Shown here: positions 27,348 to 36,548 of the stretch, piece by piece
Position numbering within the stretch: position 1 is the stretch's first letter
Layout of the letters: the number at the start of each line of letters is the position of its first letter
DNA from: UBA6921 sp031363085
GTDB taxonomy: Bacteria; Pseudomonadota; Gammaproteobacteria; SG8-11
Assembly (NCBI GenBank): GCA_031363085.1
Contig: JANLTU010000203.1
Span: 11,120 to 75,119, forward strand
Reading direction: 5' to 3'
Length of the DNA stretch: 64,000 nucleotides
Translations under genes and position numbers: made by a program
The notes under the pieces: generated by a model
The model's database searches: none
What the model was told of the DNA's origin: nothing
What the model saw: only the letters and a program-made list of their open reading frames with translations

Positions 27348-28483
27348 TGGCGGCGCCTCTGGTGGTGCACATCATTCATCGTCTGGCCATCGGCGGCCTG
27401 GAAAACGGCTTGGTGAATTTGATCAATCACATGCCACAGGAGCGTTATCGTCACGCCATCGTGTGCATGACGCAGTCCACTGATTTTCGGCTGCGGATCA
27501 AAAATAGCAGCGTTGCGGTGTACGAGTTGCACAAGCAACCGGGTCATGACATCGGCCTGTATTTACGCTTGTGGCGCCTGTTACGAAGCTTGCGTCCGGC
27601 ACTGGTGCACACGCGCAACATCGGCACCCTCGAATGCCAATTCATCGCACTGCTGGCCGGCGTATCTGCGCGCGTGCATGGCGAGCACGGTCGTGACATG
27701 GCCGATATCGATGGCCGTAATGCGACCTATCTGCGGCTGCGTAAGTTTTTTCGCCCATGGATTACGCGCTTCATCGCCGTGTCGCGCGATCTTGCGCTCT
27801 GGTTGCAGACTCAGGTGCGGGTGCCGGCGGCGCGCGTGGTGCAAATTTACAACGGTGTTGACGACAAAAAATTTCATCCGCGCGTTGCGGCGGCACGCGC
27901 AGTGCTGCCTGTGGATTTTGCGCCGCTGGGTGCGCTGGTCGTGGGCACCGTCGGGCGTCTGTCGGGTGAGAAGGATCAACTCACCTTGCTGCGCGCCTTC
28001 GCACGCGCGCGCGCGCTGTGTCCACAGACGCCGCTACGCTTGGTGTTGGTCGGCGATGGCCCGCTCAAAGCCGACATCGAGCGCGAAATTCTTGCCACGC
28101 AACTGCACGCCGAGGTGTGGATGCCGGGTGCGCGCAGTGACATTGCAGAAATATTGCGTGCGCTCGATATCTTCGTGCTGCCGTCACTGGGCGAAGGTAT
28201 TTCCAATACCATTCTGGAGGCGATGGCGAGTGGCTTGCCGGTGATCGCCACGCGTGTCGGTGGGAATCCCGAACTGGTGCTGGACAATGAAACCGGCAAA
28301 TTGGTGCCGGCAGCCGATCCGGACGCGATGGCGCAGGCCATCGCGAACTACGCGCTGCAACCGGAGCTGCTGCGGCAACACGCGCAGGCGGGGCGCGCGC
28401 GCATCGAACATGAATACAGCATGGACGCCATGGTGAGGCACTATCTGGCGGTGTATGATGCCGCGCTCAAGCGCCATCCTTGA
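27344..28483 (+). CDS. XrtA-system glycosyltransferase (TIGR03088 type)
   Basis: This 379-residue GT4 glycosyltransferase begins with PLVVHIIHRLAIGGLENGLVNLIN, which is typical of this XrtA-associated family. The acceptor-side segment has GEHGRDMADIDG. The donor-binding motif is PSLGEGISNTILEAMASGLPVIAT with the EX7E glutamates. A GTG at 27344 overlaps xrtA by 4 bp; the next codon is ATG (27347), so either could be the start. The sugar is unknown. Confidence 0.9.
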   Translation: MMAAPLVVHIIHRLAIGGLENGLVNLINHMPQERYRHAIVCMTQSTDFRLRIKNSSVAVYELHKQPGHDIGLYLRLWRLLRSLRPALVHTRNIGTLECQFIALLAGVSARVHGEHGRDMADIDGRNATYLRLRKFFRPWITRFIAVSRDLALWLQTQVRVPAARVVQIYNGVDDKKFHPRVAAARAVLPVDFAPLGALVVGTVGRLSGEKDQLTLLRAFARARALCPQTPLRLVLVGDGPLKADIEREILATQLHAEVWMPGARSDIAEILRALDIFVLPSLGEGISNTILEAMASGLPVIATRVGGNPELVLDNETGKLVPAADPDAMAQAIANYALQPELLRQHAQAGRARIEHEYSMDAMVRHYLAVYDAALKRHP

Positions 28484-28522
28484 AGCGGTAAATTCATCGC
28501 GTAAAAACTGAGAACTAACATC

Positions 28523-30436
28523 ATGTGCGGAATCGTCGGCATCTTTGATTTGCGCGGTCAGCGTGAAATAAACGCGGATTTACTGCATCGCATGAATGAA
28601 ACGCAATTTCATCGTGGGCCGGATGAAGGCGGTTTGCATCGCGAAGCGGGGGTGGGTTTCGGGCATCGGCGCTTGTCCATCATCGATTTGTCCACTGGTC
28701 AGCAACCGCTGTTCAACGAAGACGGCTCGGTGGTCGTGGTATTCAACGGCGAGATTTATAATTTTCAAGACCTGGTGCCACTGCTCAAGGCGCGTGGCCA
28801 CGTGTTCCGCACCCATTCCGACACCGAAGTGATTGTGCACGGCTGGGAAGAGTGGGGCGAAGACTGCGTGAAACACTTTCGCGGCATGTTTGCGTTTGCC
28901 ATTTGGGATCGCAACAAAAAAACATTGTTCATTGCACGTGATCGCCTTGGCATCAAACCGCTGTTCTACGCCGAGTTGCCCAACGGCTTGCTGGTGTTTT
29001 CATCCGAATTAAAAGCGCTTTACCTGCATCCTGAACTGGCGCGCGATTTTGATCACCAAGCCATCGAAGAATATTTTGCGTTTGGCTATGTGCCGGAGCC
29101 GCGCACGATTTTGCGCGGCGCAAAAAAATTGCCGCCGGGTCACACGCTCACGCTACAAGCGGGCAAGCCGGTGCCCGCCAGCAAGGAATACTGGGATGTA
29201 TCGTTCGGTCCCGCGATTACCGCGAGCGAAGCCGAGCTCGCACCGCAGGTGGTCGAGCATTTACGCGAGGCGGTGCAATCGCATCTATTGGCCGAAGTGC
29301 CGCTGGGTGCGTTTCTGTCGGGCGGGGTGGACTCCAGCGCGGTGGTTGCGATGATGGCGCAGATCTCGCCCGGCCAGCCTGTCAATACCTGCTGCATTGC
29401 GTTTGGCGAGCGCAAATACAACGAAACCGAATTCGCCGCGTTGGTGGCGGAGCGTTACAAAACTAAACACCACGTTGAACAGGTCAGCCCCGACGATTAC
29501 GAGCTGATCGACAAGCTAGCCGAACTGTACGACGAGCCCTACGCCGACAGTTCCGCCATCCCCACCTACCGGGTGTGTGAGCTGGCCCGCAAGCGCGTGA
29601 CCGTGGCGCTGTCGGGCGACGGCGGCGATGAGAACTTCGCCGGTTATCGGCGGCATTGCTGGCATATGAACGAAGAGGCGATCCGTAACTTTTTGCCGTT
29701 AGCGATACGTCGTCCGCTGTTCGGGTTTCTGGCCGCGATTTATCCGAAGCTGGATTGGGCGCCGAAATTCCTGCGCGCCAAGTCCACGTTGCAGTCGCTG
29801 TCGCGCGACAGCCTCGAAGCCTATTTGCACACCGTGTCGGTGCTGAACGACACGCAGCGTCGCAAGCTGTTTTCGCCGGAATTTACCCGCACGCTCGACG
29901 GTTACAGCGCGGTCGAAGTGTTCCGCCGCTACGCCGTGAAAGCGCCGACCAAAGACCCGCTGTCGCTGATTCAATATCTGGATCTCAAAACCTACTTGCC
30001 CGGCGATATCCTGACCAAGGTGGATCGCGCCAGTATGGCGCACGCACTGGAGGTTCGGGTGCCACTGCTTGACCATGAATTTGTCGAGTGGGCGTGCCGC
30101 TTGCCGCCGCAATTAAAGCTGCACGGGCAGGAAGGCAAATACATCTTCAAGCGTGCGTTGGAACCGCATTTGCCGGACGAAGTACTGTATCGCCCGAAGA
30201 TGGGTTTTGCCGTGCCGCTGGCCAACTGGTTTCGCGGTCCGCTTAAACAACGTGTGCGTGATGCCTTGTTGGGTCCGGCGCTGCGCAATACCGGTTTTTT
30301 CAATATGCAATACATCGAGCGGCTGGTGAATGAGCACCAGTCGGGTATGGGCGAACACAGCGCCGCGTTATGGACCTTACTGATGTTTGAAGCCTTCATG
30401 CGCCGAGTGGTACATCCCGGCGCGCGCGCGCCGTGA
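28523..30436 (+). CDS. XrtA-system amidotransferase (asparagine synthase-like)
   Basis: This 637-residue protein has two domains. The N-terminal glutaminase starts with the nucleophile Cys2 in MCGIVGIFD. The C-terminal synthetase has the ATP-binding motif FLSGGVDSSAVVAMM and a second motif SGDGGDENFAGYRRH. This is the asparagine-synthase fold, and placement directly after the XrtA glycosyltransferase matches the exosortase A amidotransferase group. It probably amidates a uronic acid or other carboxyl group of the polymer rather than free aspartate; that would fit the uronate-forming dehydrogenases at 8.5-11.2 kb. It ends overlapping the next gene by 4 bp (GTGA). Confidence 0.92.
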   Translation: MCGIVGIFDLRGQREINADLLHRMNETQFHRGPDEGGLHREAGVGFGHRRLSIIDLSTGQQPLFNEDGSVVVVFNGEIYNFQDLVPLLKARGHVFRTHSDTEVIVHGWEEWGEDCVKHFRGMFAFAIWDRNKKTLFIARDRLGIKPLFYAELPNGLLVFSSELKALYLHPELARDFDHQAIEEYFAFGYVPEPRTILRGAKKLPPGHTLTLQAGKPVPASKEYWDVSFGPAITASEAELAPQVVEHLREAVQSHLLAEVPLGAFLSGGVDSSAVVAMMAQISPGQPVNTCCIAFGERKYNETEFAALVAERYKTKHHVEQVSPDDYELIDKLAELYDEPYADSSAIPTYRVCELARKRVTVALSGDGGDENFAGYRRHCWHMNEEAIRNFLPLAIRRPLFGFLAAIYPKLDWAPKFLRAKSTLQSLSRDSLEAYLHTVSVLNDTQRRKLFSPEFTRTLDGYSAVEVFRRYAVKAPTKDPLSLIQYLDLKTYLPGDILTKVDRASMAHALEVRVPLLDHEFVEWACRLPPQLKLHGQEGKYIFKRALEPHLPDEVLYRPKMGFAVPLANWFRGPLKQRVRDALLGPALRNTGFFNMQYIERLVNEHQSGMGEHSAALWTLLMFEAFMRRVVHPGARAP

Positions 30437-31608
30437 ATATCCTGACCTTCAGTAGCTTGTATCCGGATTCGACACGGCCGGGTCATGGCATATTTGTCGA
30501 GAATCGGCTACGGCATCTGATCGCCGACGGGGAAGTGCAGGCGCGCGTGGTGGCACCAGTGCCGTGGTTTCCGTCGACGCACGCAGGCTTCGGCAGTTAT
30601 GCCGAGTACGCGCGCGTGCCGAAAGCAGAAGTCTGGAACGGTGTGCGTGTGGAACATCCGCGTTATGTGCTACTGCCGAAATTCGGCATGAACATGGCGC
30701 CGCTATTGATGGCCTACGCGGTAAAAAACACCCTGCGCCGAATTTTACAGTCCGGCGATCACTTCGATTTGATCGACGCGCATTACTTCTATCCCGACGG
30801 TGTCGCGGCGGCCATGCTCGGGCGCGAACTGCACAAGCCCGTGGTGATCACCGCGCGTGGCACCGATTTGAATCTGATTCCGGAATATTATTGGCCACGG
30901 CGCATGATCCAGTGGGCGGCAGCAAACAGCGCCGCGATGATCACCGTGTGTCAGGCGCTCAAAGATGTGTTGATCGGTATGGGCGTGGCCGACGCGCGCG
31001 TGACCGTGCTGCGCAATGGGGTTGATCTCGACAAATATCACCCACCGGTGGAGCGTGACGTGCTGCGTGCAAAATTAGGTGTGCAGGGCACGACCTTGCT
31101 CTCGGTCGGTTATTTGATACCGCGCAAAGGTCACGACCTGGTTATCGAGGCGCTTAAAAATCTGCCGGATACAAGCTTGTTGATCGCCGGTGCCGGCCCG
31201 GAACGCGAGCGCTTGGGCGAGTTGGCGCAAGAGCGCGGTGTGGCGGAGCGCGTAAAATTTTTAGGTCGTCTGGACACGCCGCAACTGGTCGATTATTACG
31301 GCGCGGCCGATGCCTTGGTGCTGGCTTCCAGCCGCGAAGGCTGGGCGAACGTGCTGCTCGAAGCGATGGCCTGCGGCACGCCGGTGGTGGCGACCCGCAT
31401 TTGGGGCACGCCCGAAGTCGTTAGCGAAGCCTGCGCAGGACAACTGGTCGATGCGCGTACTCCAACGGCCCTTGCCGAGGGCATACACAGGGTGTTGACA
31501 CACATGCCTGACCGGCGCGATACGCGTCGTTACGCCGAGCACTTCAGTTGGGACGCCACGACCGCCGGACAAAAAGCGTTGTTCACCCGGGTGCTTGCCA
31601 ACCATTGA
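30433..31608 (+). CDS. Glycosyltransferase family 4
   Basis: This 391-residue GT-B enzyme has an N-terminal signature (NILTFSSLYPDSTRPGHGIFVENR) common in XrtA loci. The donor-site motif is SSREGWANVLLEAMACGTPVVAT, and LLSVGYLIPRKGHDLVIEAL starts the C-terminal Rossmann domain. It starts with GTG overlapping the amidotransferase gene by 4 bp, so it belongs to the same operon. Sugar donor and acceptor are unknown. Confidence 0.9.
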   Translation: MNILTFSSLYPDSTRPGHGIFVENRLRHLIADGEVQARVVAPVPWFPSTHAGFGSYAEYARVPKAEVWNGVRVEHPRYVLLPKFGMNMAPLLMAYAVKNTLRRILQSGDHFDLIDAHYFYPDGVAAAMLGRELHKPVVITARGTDLNLIPEYYWPRRMIQWAAANSAAMITVCQALKDVLIGMGVADARVTVLRNGVDLDKYHPPVERDVLRAKLGVQGTTLLSVGYLIPRKGHDLVIEALKNLPDTSLLIAGAGPERERLGELAQERGVAERVKFLGRLDTPQLVDYYGAADALVLASSREGWANVLLEAMACGTPVVATRIWGTPEVVSEACAGQLVDARTPTALAEGIHRVLTHMPDRRDTRRYAEHFSWDATTAGQKALFTRVLANH

Positions 31609-31617
31609 GGTGGATTT

Positions 31618-32823
31618 TTGCGCATACTTTATCTCCATCGAACGCAGGGACACGGAGTCGAAGCGGTGCACATTTGGGGCATTGCCACGGGGCTGAAAAA
31701 CCTGGGGCACGACGTGACGGTAGTTTCGCCCGCCGGTGCGCATACCGCACAACCGCTTCGAGCGGAATCTCAGGCGGCCGGATCAAGGCGCCCACTGTTT
31801 GCATTTATTTCGCAACACATACCGGAAATCGCCTTCGAACTGGCGGAAATTGCCTATAACTTTTTTGCCTGGCGCGGGCTGAAGAAAAGCGCGGCTGATC
31901 AACCGGTCGATTTTTTATACGAGCGCTACGCCATCTTTGCGGTGGCCGGCGCTTTATTCGCGCGTCGCCGCCGAATACCGCTGCTGCTTGAAGTGAACTA
32001 CACCTCAATGAGCCCGTTGGTGCGTAAGCGCAGCCGCCTGCTGCTACCGCTGGCGCGACGTGTCGACGCCTGGCTGTTTCGCCGCGCCAGCGCCATTGTC
32101 GTCGTATCAAGCCGCTTGCGGGACCAGCTCGTGACAGATTATGGCGTGCCACAAGATAAAATTCTGGTGATGCCGAACGCGGCCGACCCGCAGACTTTTC
32201 ATCCCGCGATTACGCCGGTAACAAGCATCGGTGGTGTAGCGCTCGCACAGAAAAAAATCGTCGGGTTTGTCGGTAGTTTCACGCCGTGGCACGGCTTACC
32301 TCTGTTTTTGGAGGCGTTTAAAATTGTTGCCAACAATCATCCGGACGCGCTCGCGGTTTTGGTCGGCGACGGCCCGCAACGAAGCGAGATCGAGCGCAAA
32401 GCAGCCGACTATGGCTTGGCGAAGCGGGTGCTCTTCACGGGCGCCATCGGGCACGCGCAATTAATGCATTACGTCGCCGCGTTCTCGCTCGGTGTCATGC
32501 CGGACTCAAACGACTATGGCTCGCCGATGAAAATATTCGAATACATGGCGCTCGGAAAACCCGTCGTCGTTCCAGACTATGGGCCGCTACTTGATGCCGT
32601 TACCGAGGGCAAGGAAGGAAAAATATTTCGCCGTAAAGACGCCCACGCCCTGGCCAAGTGCATCGACGAATATTTCGCCGATCCGGCGGCATTAGCGCTT
32701 GCCGGCAGAAACGCACGCACAAGTGTCGAGACACGCTATAACTGGCAAGCCAATGCCGAACGCTCGTTGACGTTCGCGCTGTCGAAGGACTCGGCGCCGA
32801 ATCGAAACTCGTTCGGTAAATAA
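31618..32823 (+). CDS. Glycosyltransferase family 4, last gene of the exopolysaccharide operon
   Basis: This 401-residue GT-B glycosyltransferase has RILYLHRTQGHGVEAVHI near the start, KIVGFVGSFTPWHGLPLFLEAF at the beginning of the C-terminal domain, and DYGSPMKIFEYMALGKPVVVPD as donor-binding motif. The start is TTG at 31618, nine bases after the upstream stop, with GAGGTGG in front. The operon seems to end here. Six bases after the stop lies the displaced tRNA-Val 3' end that marks the integrated element, so any original downstream genes would lie beyond 40.9 kb. Confidence 0.88.
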   Translation: MRILYLHRTQGHGVEAVHIWGIATGLKNLGHDVTVVSPAGAHTAQPLRAESQAAGSRRPLFAFISQHIPEIAFELAEIAYNFFAWRGLKKSAADQPVDFLYERYAIFAVAGALFARRRRIPLLLEVNYTSMSPLVRKRSRLLLPLARRVDAWLFRRASAIVVVSSRLRDQLVTDYGVPQDKILVMPNAADPQTFHPAITPVTSIGGVALAQKKIVGFVGSFTPWHGLPLFLEAFKIVANNHPDALAVLVGDGPQRSEIERKAADYGLAKRVLFTGAIGHAQLMHYVAAFSLGVMPDSNDYGSPMKIFEYMALGKPVVVPDYGPLLDAVTEGKEGKIFRRKDAHALAKCIDEYFADPAALALAGRNARTSVETRYNWQANAERSLTFALSKDSAPNRNSFGK

Positions 32824-32828
32824 AGGTA

Positions 32829-32873
32829 TGGTGGGCGATGCAGGGATTGAACCTGCGACCCCTGCCGTGTGAA
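32829..32873 (-). repeat. Attachment-site repeat, left (tRNA-Val 3' fragment)
   Basis: It is identical over 45 bp to 40803-40847, running from the CCA end through the T arm and variable region into the anticodon loop. The tRNA 5' half is missing, so this is the displaced 3' end of the original gene and not a working tRNA. Confidence 0.92.
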
Positions 32874-32968
32874 AGAGAAAAGCCCCGCACCACCACTAGC
32901 TAAGTTATTGATCGTATTGAACAGTAGACCGCATTTGTTCTAGTTTGTCCGCGTTTGTGTTACATTGG

Positions 32969-32987
32969 TGGCCACAGATTGGCCACA
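32969..32987 (+). promoter_or_regulatory. Phased TGGCCAC pair, left (candidate integrase/Xis site)
   Basis: TGGCCACAGATTGGCCACA has two TGGCCAC units 11 bp apart. An 18/19 match lies at 40707-40725 near the right end in the same orientation. This suits an arm-type recombinase or excisionase site. It lies 13 bp before the integrase start, so it could also autoregulate that gene. Confidence 0.5.
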
Positions 32988-32999
32988 GGAAATGTAAAC

Positions 33000-34352
33000 A
33001 TGGCACGTGAAAGCAAGCGAACCAGCATCACAGAAAGCGCCGCAAGCAAGTTCTCCAGCACCGCGAACGAAGGCGCGATGCTTAGTTGCACCATCAACAC
33101 CGGCCTGCATCTAATTCGTTTGCGGGGCGGCTGCGTGTGGCGTTATCGGTACACGTCGACTATCGACAAAAAGCGCCACGTCAAGACCATAGGAAAATTT
33201 CCCGCTGTGTTGCCGCAAGCTGCCGCTGCTCAAGCTGCGCAATGGGCCATGAGTGACGCCGACCCGATCAAGGATCGCAAAACGAAGTGGGAGCACGCAC
33301 AAGCCGACGAAAAAGCGCGGGAGGGCAAAACCTTGCGCCGCTATCTTGATGGGCGCTACAGCAAGACCCTGGACACGTGGCCGCTTGAGTCCGCGAAGTT
33401 GGATCGTAGCCGACTAAAGCAAAACTTCGCGGATCTGCTGGATCGACCGATGGATGAAATCACCCGTCAAGATTTGCGCGATTGGCAGGATAGTTTTGAG
33501 GGCAAATACACCTCGCTAAAGCGCGCTTATACGTCGCTGAAGACGTTGCTTCGACAGGCCGTCCGCGATGAGGTGATAAAATCCGATCCACTTGAAGGGT
33601 TCAAGCTTGACGCGCCGAGTAGCAAAGAACAGGCGCGCATCGAATCTGACCCCGGCAAAGAAAAGCGCCGGATATTGACGCCGAATGAGATTGAACGACT
33701 TCACATCGGGTTAGAAGCCTTCGCCGAGGAAATAAGAGCGGGGCGCAGAAATAGCCGCAAGCATGGCAAACCGCACCTGCCGGACCTTGACATTGTGGCG
33801 TATCCGCATTGGTTTGTTCCGTTCGCACATTTTGCTTTTCATTCAGGCTTGCGCACTGGCGATTTGGTTTCGTTGACGTGGGAAGAATTGAACGTTCCAT
33901 TTTCACGAATGAAAAAAGCAGCAAGCAAGTCATCGACCGTGGCGCGTCGTCGCGGTGGTAAAGCGGCAATAGTCGAAATGAAGCTTAATGAACGCATCGC
34001 GGGGATTATGCGTTCATGGTGGGAGCAACACGGCAAACCATCGGGCGGGCTTGTGTTCCCGTCGCCAGTAACGGGCCAGCAATTGGACCGCACAGCGAAC
34101 AAGAAGCCGTGGGTGCACGTTAAGAAATTCGCCGGACTGCCTGCCGGGCTTGACTTTTATGCGCTACGTCATCACTTCGTTTCGTCGTTGTTGGCGCAAG
34201 GGGTTCCATTACTAACAGTCGCCAGACTCGCAGGACACAAAAGCACTCAGATGATTGAGCAGCATTATGGGCACATATGTCCCGATCAAGCGACGCTTGC
34301 CGTTGACGTGCTAGCTAAACAGGTGGACTTTAGCAAACGGGGTGCGGCATGA
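33000..34352 (+). CDS. int: Tyrosine-type site-specific integrase
   Basis: This 450-residue recombinase would insert the element at the tRNA-Val 3' end. The N-terminal arm-binding domain and SAM-like core-binding domain (about residues 100-205) precede the catalytic domain. Catalytic motifs are SGLRTGDLVSLTWEE (Arg I), ALRHHF (in place of the usual LRHTF), AGHKSTQMIEQHYGH (His/Tyr box with the nucleophilic Tyr). ATG at 33000 follows AGGAAA; an upstream in-frame ATG lacks a ribosome site and would overlap the TGGCCAC pair. It overlaps the next gene by 4 bp (ATGA). Confidence 0.95.
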   Translation: MARESKRTSITESAASKFSSTANEGAMLSCTINTGLHLIRLRGGCVWRYRYTSTIDKKRHVKTIGKFPAVLPQAAAAQAAQWAMSDADPIKDRKTKWEHAQADEKAREGKTLRRYLDGRYSKTLDTWPLESAKLDRSRLKQNFADLLDRPMDEITRQDLRDWQDSFEGKYTSLKRAYTSLKTLLRQAVRDEVIKSDPLEGFKLDAPSSKEQARIESDPGKEKRRILTPNEIERLHIGLEAFAEEIRAGRRNSRKHGKPHLPDLDIVAYPHWFVPFAHFAFHSGLRTGDLVSLTWEELNVPFSRMKKAASKSSTVARRRGGKAAIVEMKLNERIAGIMRSWWEQHGKPSGGLVFPSPVTGQQLDRTANKKPWVHVKKFAGLPAGLDFYALRHHFVSSLLAQGVPLLTVARLAGHKSTQMIEQHYGHICPDQATLAVDVLAKQVDFSKRGAA

Positions 34353-34783
34353 CTGCGCTAAGTCTAATCAAGAAAATAGCGGGCCACGAAGCACGGCTGG
34401 CTACGATAAAGGCGGAAATTGTCGCGCAATTCGGCACAAACCCGCCCGACAATATCGCGTGGCGAATCAACAAAATTGAACTGGCGATGCCGCGCAAGGT
34501 GGAGCGAGCAGTTAGCGAACAAATACGACTGTTAATCACCGAGGTTGAAACGCTTTTGCTGTTTGCCGACGCCGTGCGCGGTGGGCAGTCGAGATCCGGG
34601 GCAAGTGCTGGCGGCAAACTTAGGCGCGACTCCAAACGCAAAACGGCGGGTCTTGACGACCGGGATGCGAAAATAGTTAAACAGCGTGGAAATGGCGAAC
34701 TGCTGAAGACAATCGCAGCTCGACACGGAATCTGTTCACGCACGGTCAGTGCCATATTGAAGAAACAAAAAACGGAAGTGTAG
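34349..34783 (+). CDS. Unknown protein with C-terminal helix-turn-helix
   Basis: The 144-residue product is translationally coupled to the integrase (ATGA overlap). The N-terminal 75 residues are predicted helical (IKKIAGHEARLATIKAEI and VERAVSEQIRLLITEVETLL). The last 45 residues (DRDAKIVKQRGNGELLKTIAARHGICSRTVSAIL) look like a resolvase- or transposase-type helix-turn-helix. It could be an excisionase or directionality factor because of its position; no family is recognised. Confidence 0.65.
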   Translation: MTALSLIKKIAGHEARLATIKAEIVAQFGTNPPDNIAWRINKIELAMPRKVERAVSEQIRLLITEVETLLLFADAVRGGQSRSGASAGGKLRRDSKRKTAGLDDRDAKIVKQRGNGELLKTIAARHGICSRTVSAILKKQKTEV

Positions 34784-34833
34784 GGGGCACGCTTCTGTCG
34801 CTTCGGTTTCAACTGTGCGCCTAAACAACAAAG

Positions 34834-35043
34834 GTGCTCAGCGTGACACATACTACACAAGCGTTTTACCGGCCAGCCGATGCTGCGCTGTATCTCGGAA
34901 TGGGGCGTACGAAGTTACACGACCTCAGCGAATCAGATCCCACATTCCCGCGAAAAATTCGCATCTCTTCTCGTTGCGTAGGTTGGCGCAAAGCCGACCT
35001 TGACTTATGGCTTGATGCCAAAGCGCGGGCGGTGGCGGCATGA
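34834..35043 (+). CDS. AlpA-like small helix-turn-helix regulator
   Basis: This protein of about 69 residues carries a MerR/AlpA-type winged helix: YRPADAALYLGMGRTKLHDL, then FPRKIRISSRCVGWRKADLDLWL. Such regulators activate integrase or excision genes in P4-like satellites and prophages. The GTG at 34834 is one start; a GTG at 34843 is also possible. Downstream (35044-35203) there is no gene; a GC-rich imperfect hairpin at about 35060-35090 (CCCCCG ... CGGGGG) may weaken readthrough. Confidence 0.8.
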   Translation: MLSVTHTTQAFYRPADAALYLGMGRTKLHDLSESDPTFPRKIRISSRCVGWRKADLDLWLDAKARAVAA

Positions 35044-35203
35044 TCTATAAAATGAAAACCCCCGGACCGGAGGGCGGTTTCGGGGGCGGAACCAAATCAA
35101 CAGCAAGCGCCCAAATACTACATTTTCCCCTGAAAAATCGCAAGCCGTGTTGTCGTGCACCGTGCTACCAATTCCGGCTCGAAGCGCATCGGAGGGCCAG
35201 CCG

Positions 35204-35407
35204 ATGACACTCGCCACCGTAAAAATGGAATTTTTCTGGCATCTGATCGCGTCGACGAATCGGGAAATTATTCTATATCTGTCGGGCCTTCCGCGTGTTC
35301 AATGGATCGACATTGTCCACTGTGAATGGCAACACCTGCGCCCGCATATCCAAGACGCAATTCTTGGTGTGCTGAAATCGTGTTCACAGCGGGAGGCTCA
35401 AATATGA
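35204..35407 (+). CDS. Small unknown protein upstream of the RepA-like ATPase
   Basis: The 67-residue product starts at ATG 35204 after GGAGGG. It is rich in aromatic and aliphatic residues (MEFFWHLIASTNREIILYL) and has no recognised domain. The stop overlaps the start of the RepA-like gene (ATGA), suggesting coupled translation and a role in replication or its control. Confidence 0.6.
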   Translation: MTLATVKMEFFWHLIASTNREIILYLSGLPRVQWIDIVHCEWQHLRPHIQDAILGVLKSCSQREAQI

Positions 35408-36519
35408 GAGCCACCGACTTTGCACATCACGACACGTACGGCCTGACGGCATCGGAGCTGCTGGCACTGGACGCGCCACCAGAAACAGGCTTTCGGCTCA
35501 TTCGTGCGGGCGACTTAAAGCTAAGCGCGCCGGACTGGATCATCCGCAACGTAATTGAGCGCGACACGCTGGCCGTCGTGTTTGGCGACTTTGCGGCCTG
35601 TAAGTCGTTTTTCGCCTTTGATATCGGGTTCAGCATCGCGACCGGAACGGCGTTTCATGGCGCAACTGTCAAGCAAGGGCCGGTTATTTACATCGCGGGC
35701 GAAGGGCATGGCGGACTTGCGCGAAGACGTACTGCATGGGCCATTGCGCATGGCGTGAACGTGGACGATGCGCCGTTGTATTTCAGTACCACGGCAATGT
35801 CGATGCTTGACCCTTCAAGTCTTGAAGATGTCATCGAAAAAATATCAGTAATCGCAAGCGAACACGGCAATCCGCTAATCGTCATCATTGACACCGTGGC
35901 TCGCAACTTTGGGGCAGGCGACGAAAACAGTACGGGCGACATGACGCGATTCATTGCAGGCTGTGACCGCATACGCACGCGCTACGGCTGCGCTGTGATG
36001 TTAGTGCACCACACGGGGCATGGTGACAAGACGCGAGGCCGTGGGTCAATTGTGCTGCCCGCCAGCGTTGAAACTGCGATCCGTTTGGATAAAGACGACA
36101 CCGGCACTATTCGCGCTGAGTTTACGAAAATGAAAGATGGCGCACTACCCGAGCCGAGGGCGTTTAAGTTTCGCGTGGTGGAGCTGCCAATCGTGGACGA
36201 CGAGGGCCTGCCGATCACGTCCGGCGTGCTGGTTCGCACAGACTACGAAGCGCCGAAAGCCTTGGGCAAAAAAGGCAGCGGCAAATGGCAAACCGTGGCG
36301 CTGCGTTGTTTGGACGAAGTGACGAAGAGCCACTGCGAAACGAAACAGGCCGGAGGATATGACGGGGACACCGCACGCGTGACCGTGGATGACTGGCTCC
36401 AAGCGTGCGTTGACGCTGACATGCCGAAACGTAGTTTTTATAAGGTTCGCGATTCTTTACTGATTCTTTGCAAAGTGAAAATCGAGCACGGCTTCGTCAC
36501 CATGGGCGAAAACCACTAA
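35404..36519 (+). CDS. RepA-like AAA ATPase (replicative helicase type)
   Basis: This 371-residue protein resembles RSF1010 RepA-type and phage-encoded RecA-fold helicases (AAA_25). The nucleotide-binding loop is GDFAACKS at residues 61-68, where Cys66 replaces the usual glycine before the lysine. Other motifs are intact: GPVIYIAGEGHGGLARR, LIVIIDTVARNFG (Walker B), VMLVHHTGHGDKTRGRGS. The C-terminal part may be a winged helix (VTVDDWLQACVDADMPKRSFYKVRDSL, seen in pieces). It lies directly upstream of the iteron array, so it probably unwinds or recruits at that site. The Cys in the P-loop may lower activity. Confidence 0.82.
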   Translation: MRATDFAHHDTYGLTASELLALDAPPETGFRLIRAGDLKLSAPDWIIRNVIERDTLAVVFGDFAACKSFFAFDIGFSIATGTAFHGATVKQGPVIYIAGEGHGGLARRRTAWAIAHGVNVDDAPLYFSTTAMSMLDPSSLEDVIEKISVIASEHGNPLIVIIDTVARNFGAGDENSTGDMTRFIAGCDRIRTRYGCAVMLVHHTGHGDKTRGRGSIVLPASVETAIRLDKDDTGTIRAEFTKMKDGALPEPRAFKFRVVELPIVDDEGLPITSGVLVRTDYEAPKALGKKGSGKWQTVALRCLDEVTKSHCETKQAGGYDGDTARVTVDDWLQACVDADMPKRSFYKVRDSLLILCKVKIEHGFVTMGENH

Positions 36520-36548
36520 GCCATGCGTAATGTGCCCCGCCACCATTT

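Noticed and set aside
32829..32873. Second tRNA-Val gene
   Set aside because: Only the 3' part is present; acceptor and D-arm 5' sequences are missing. It is the attachment-site copy.
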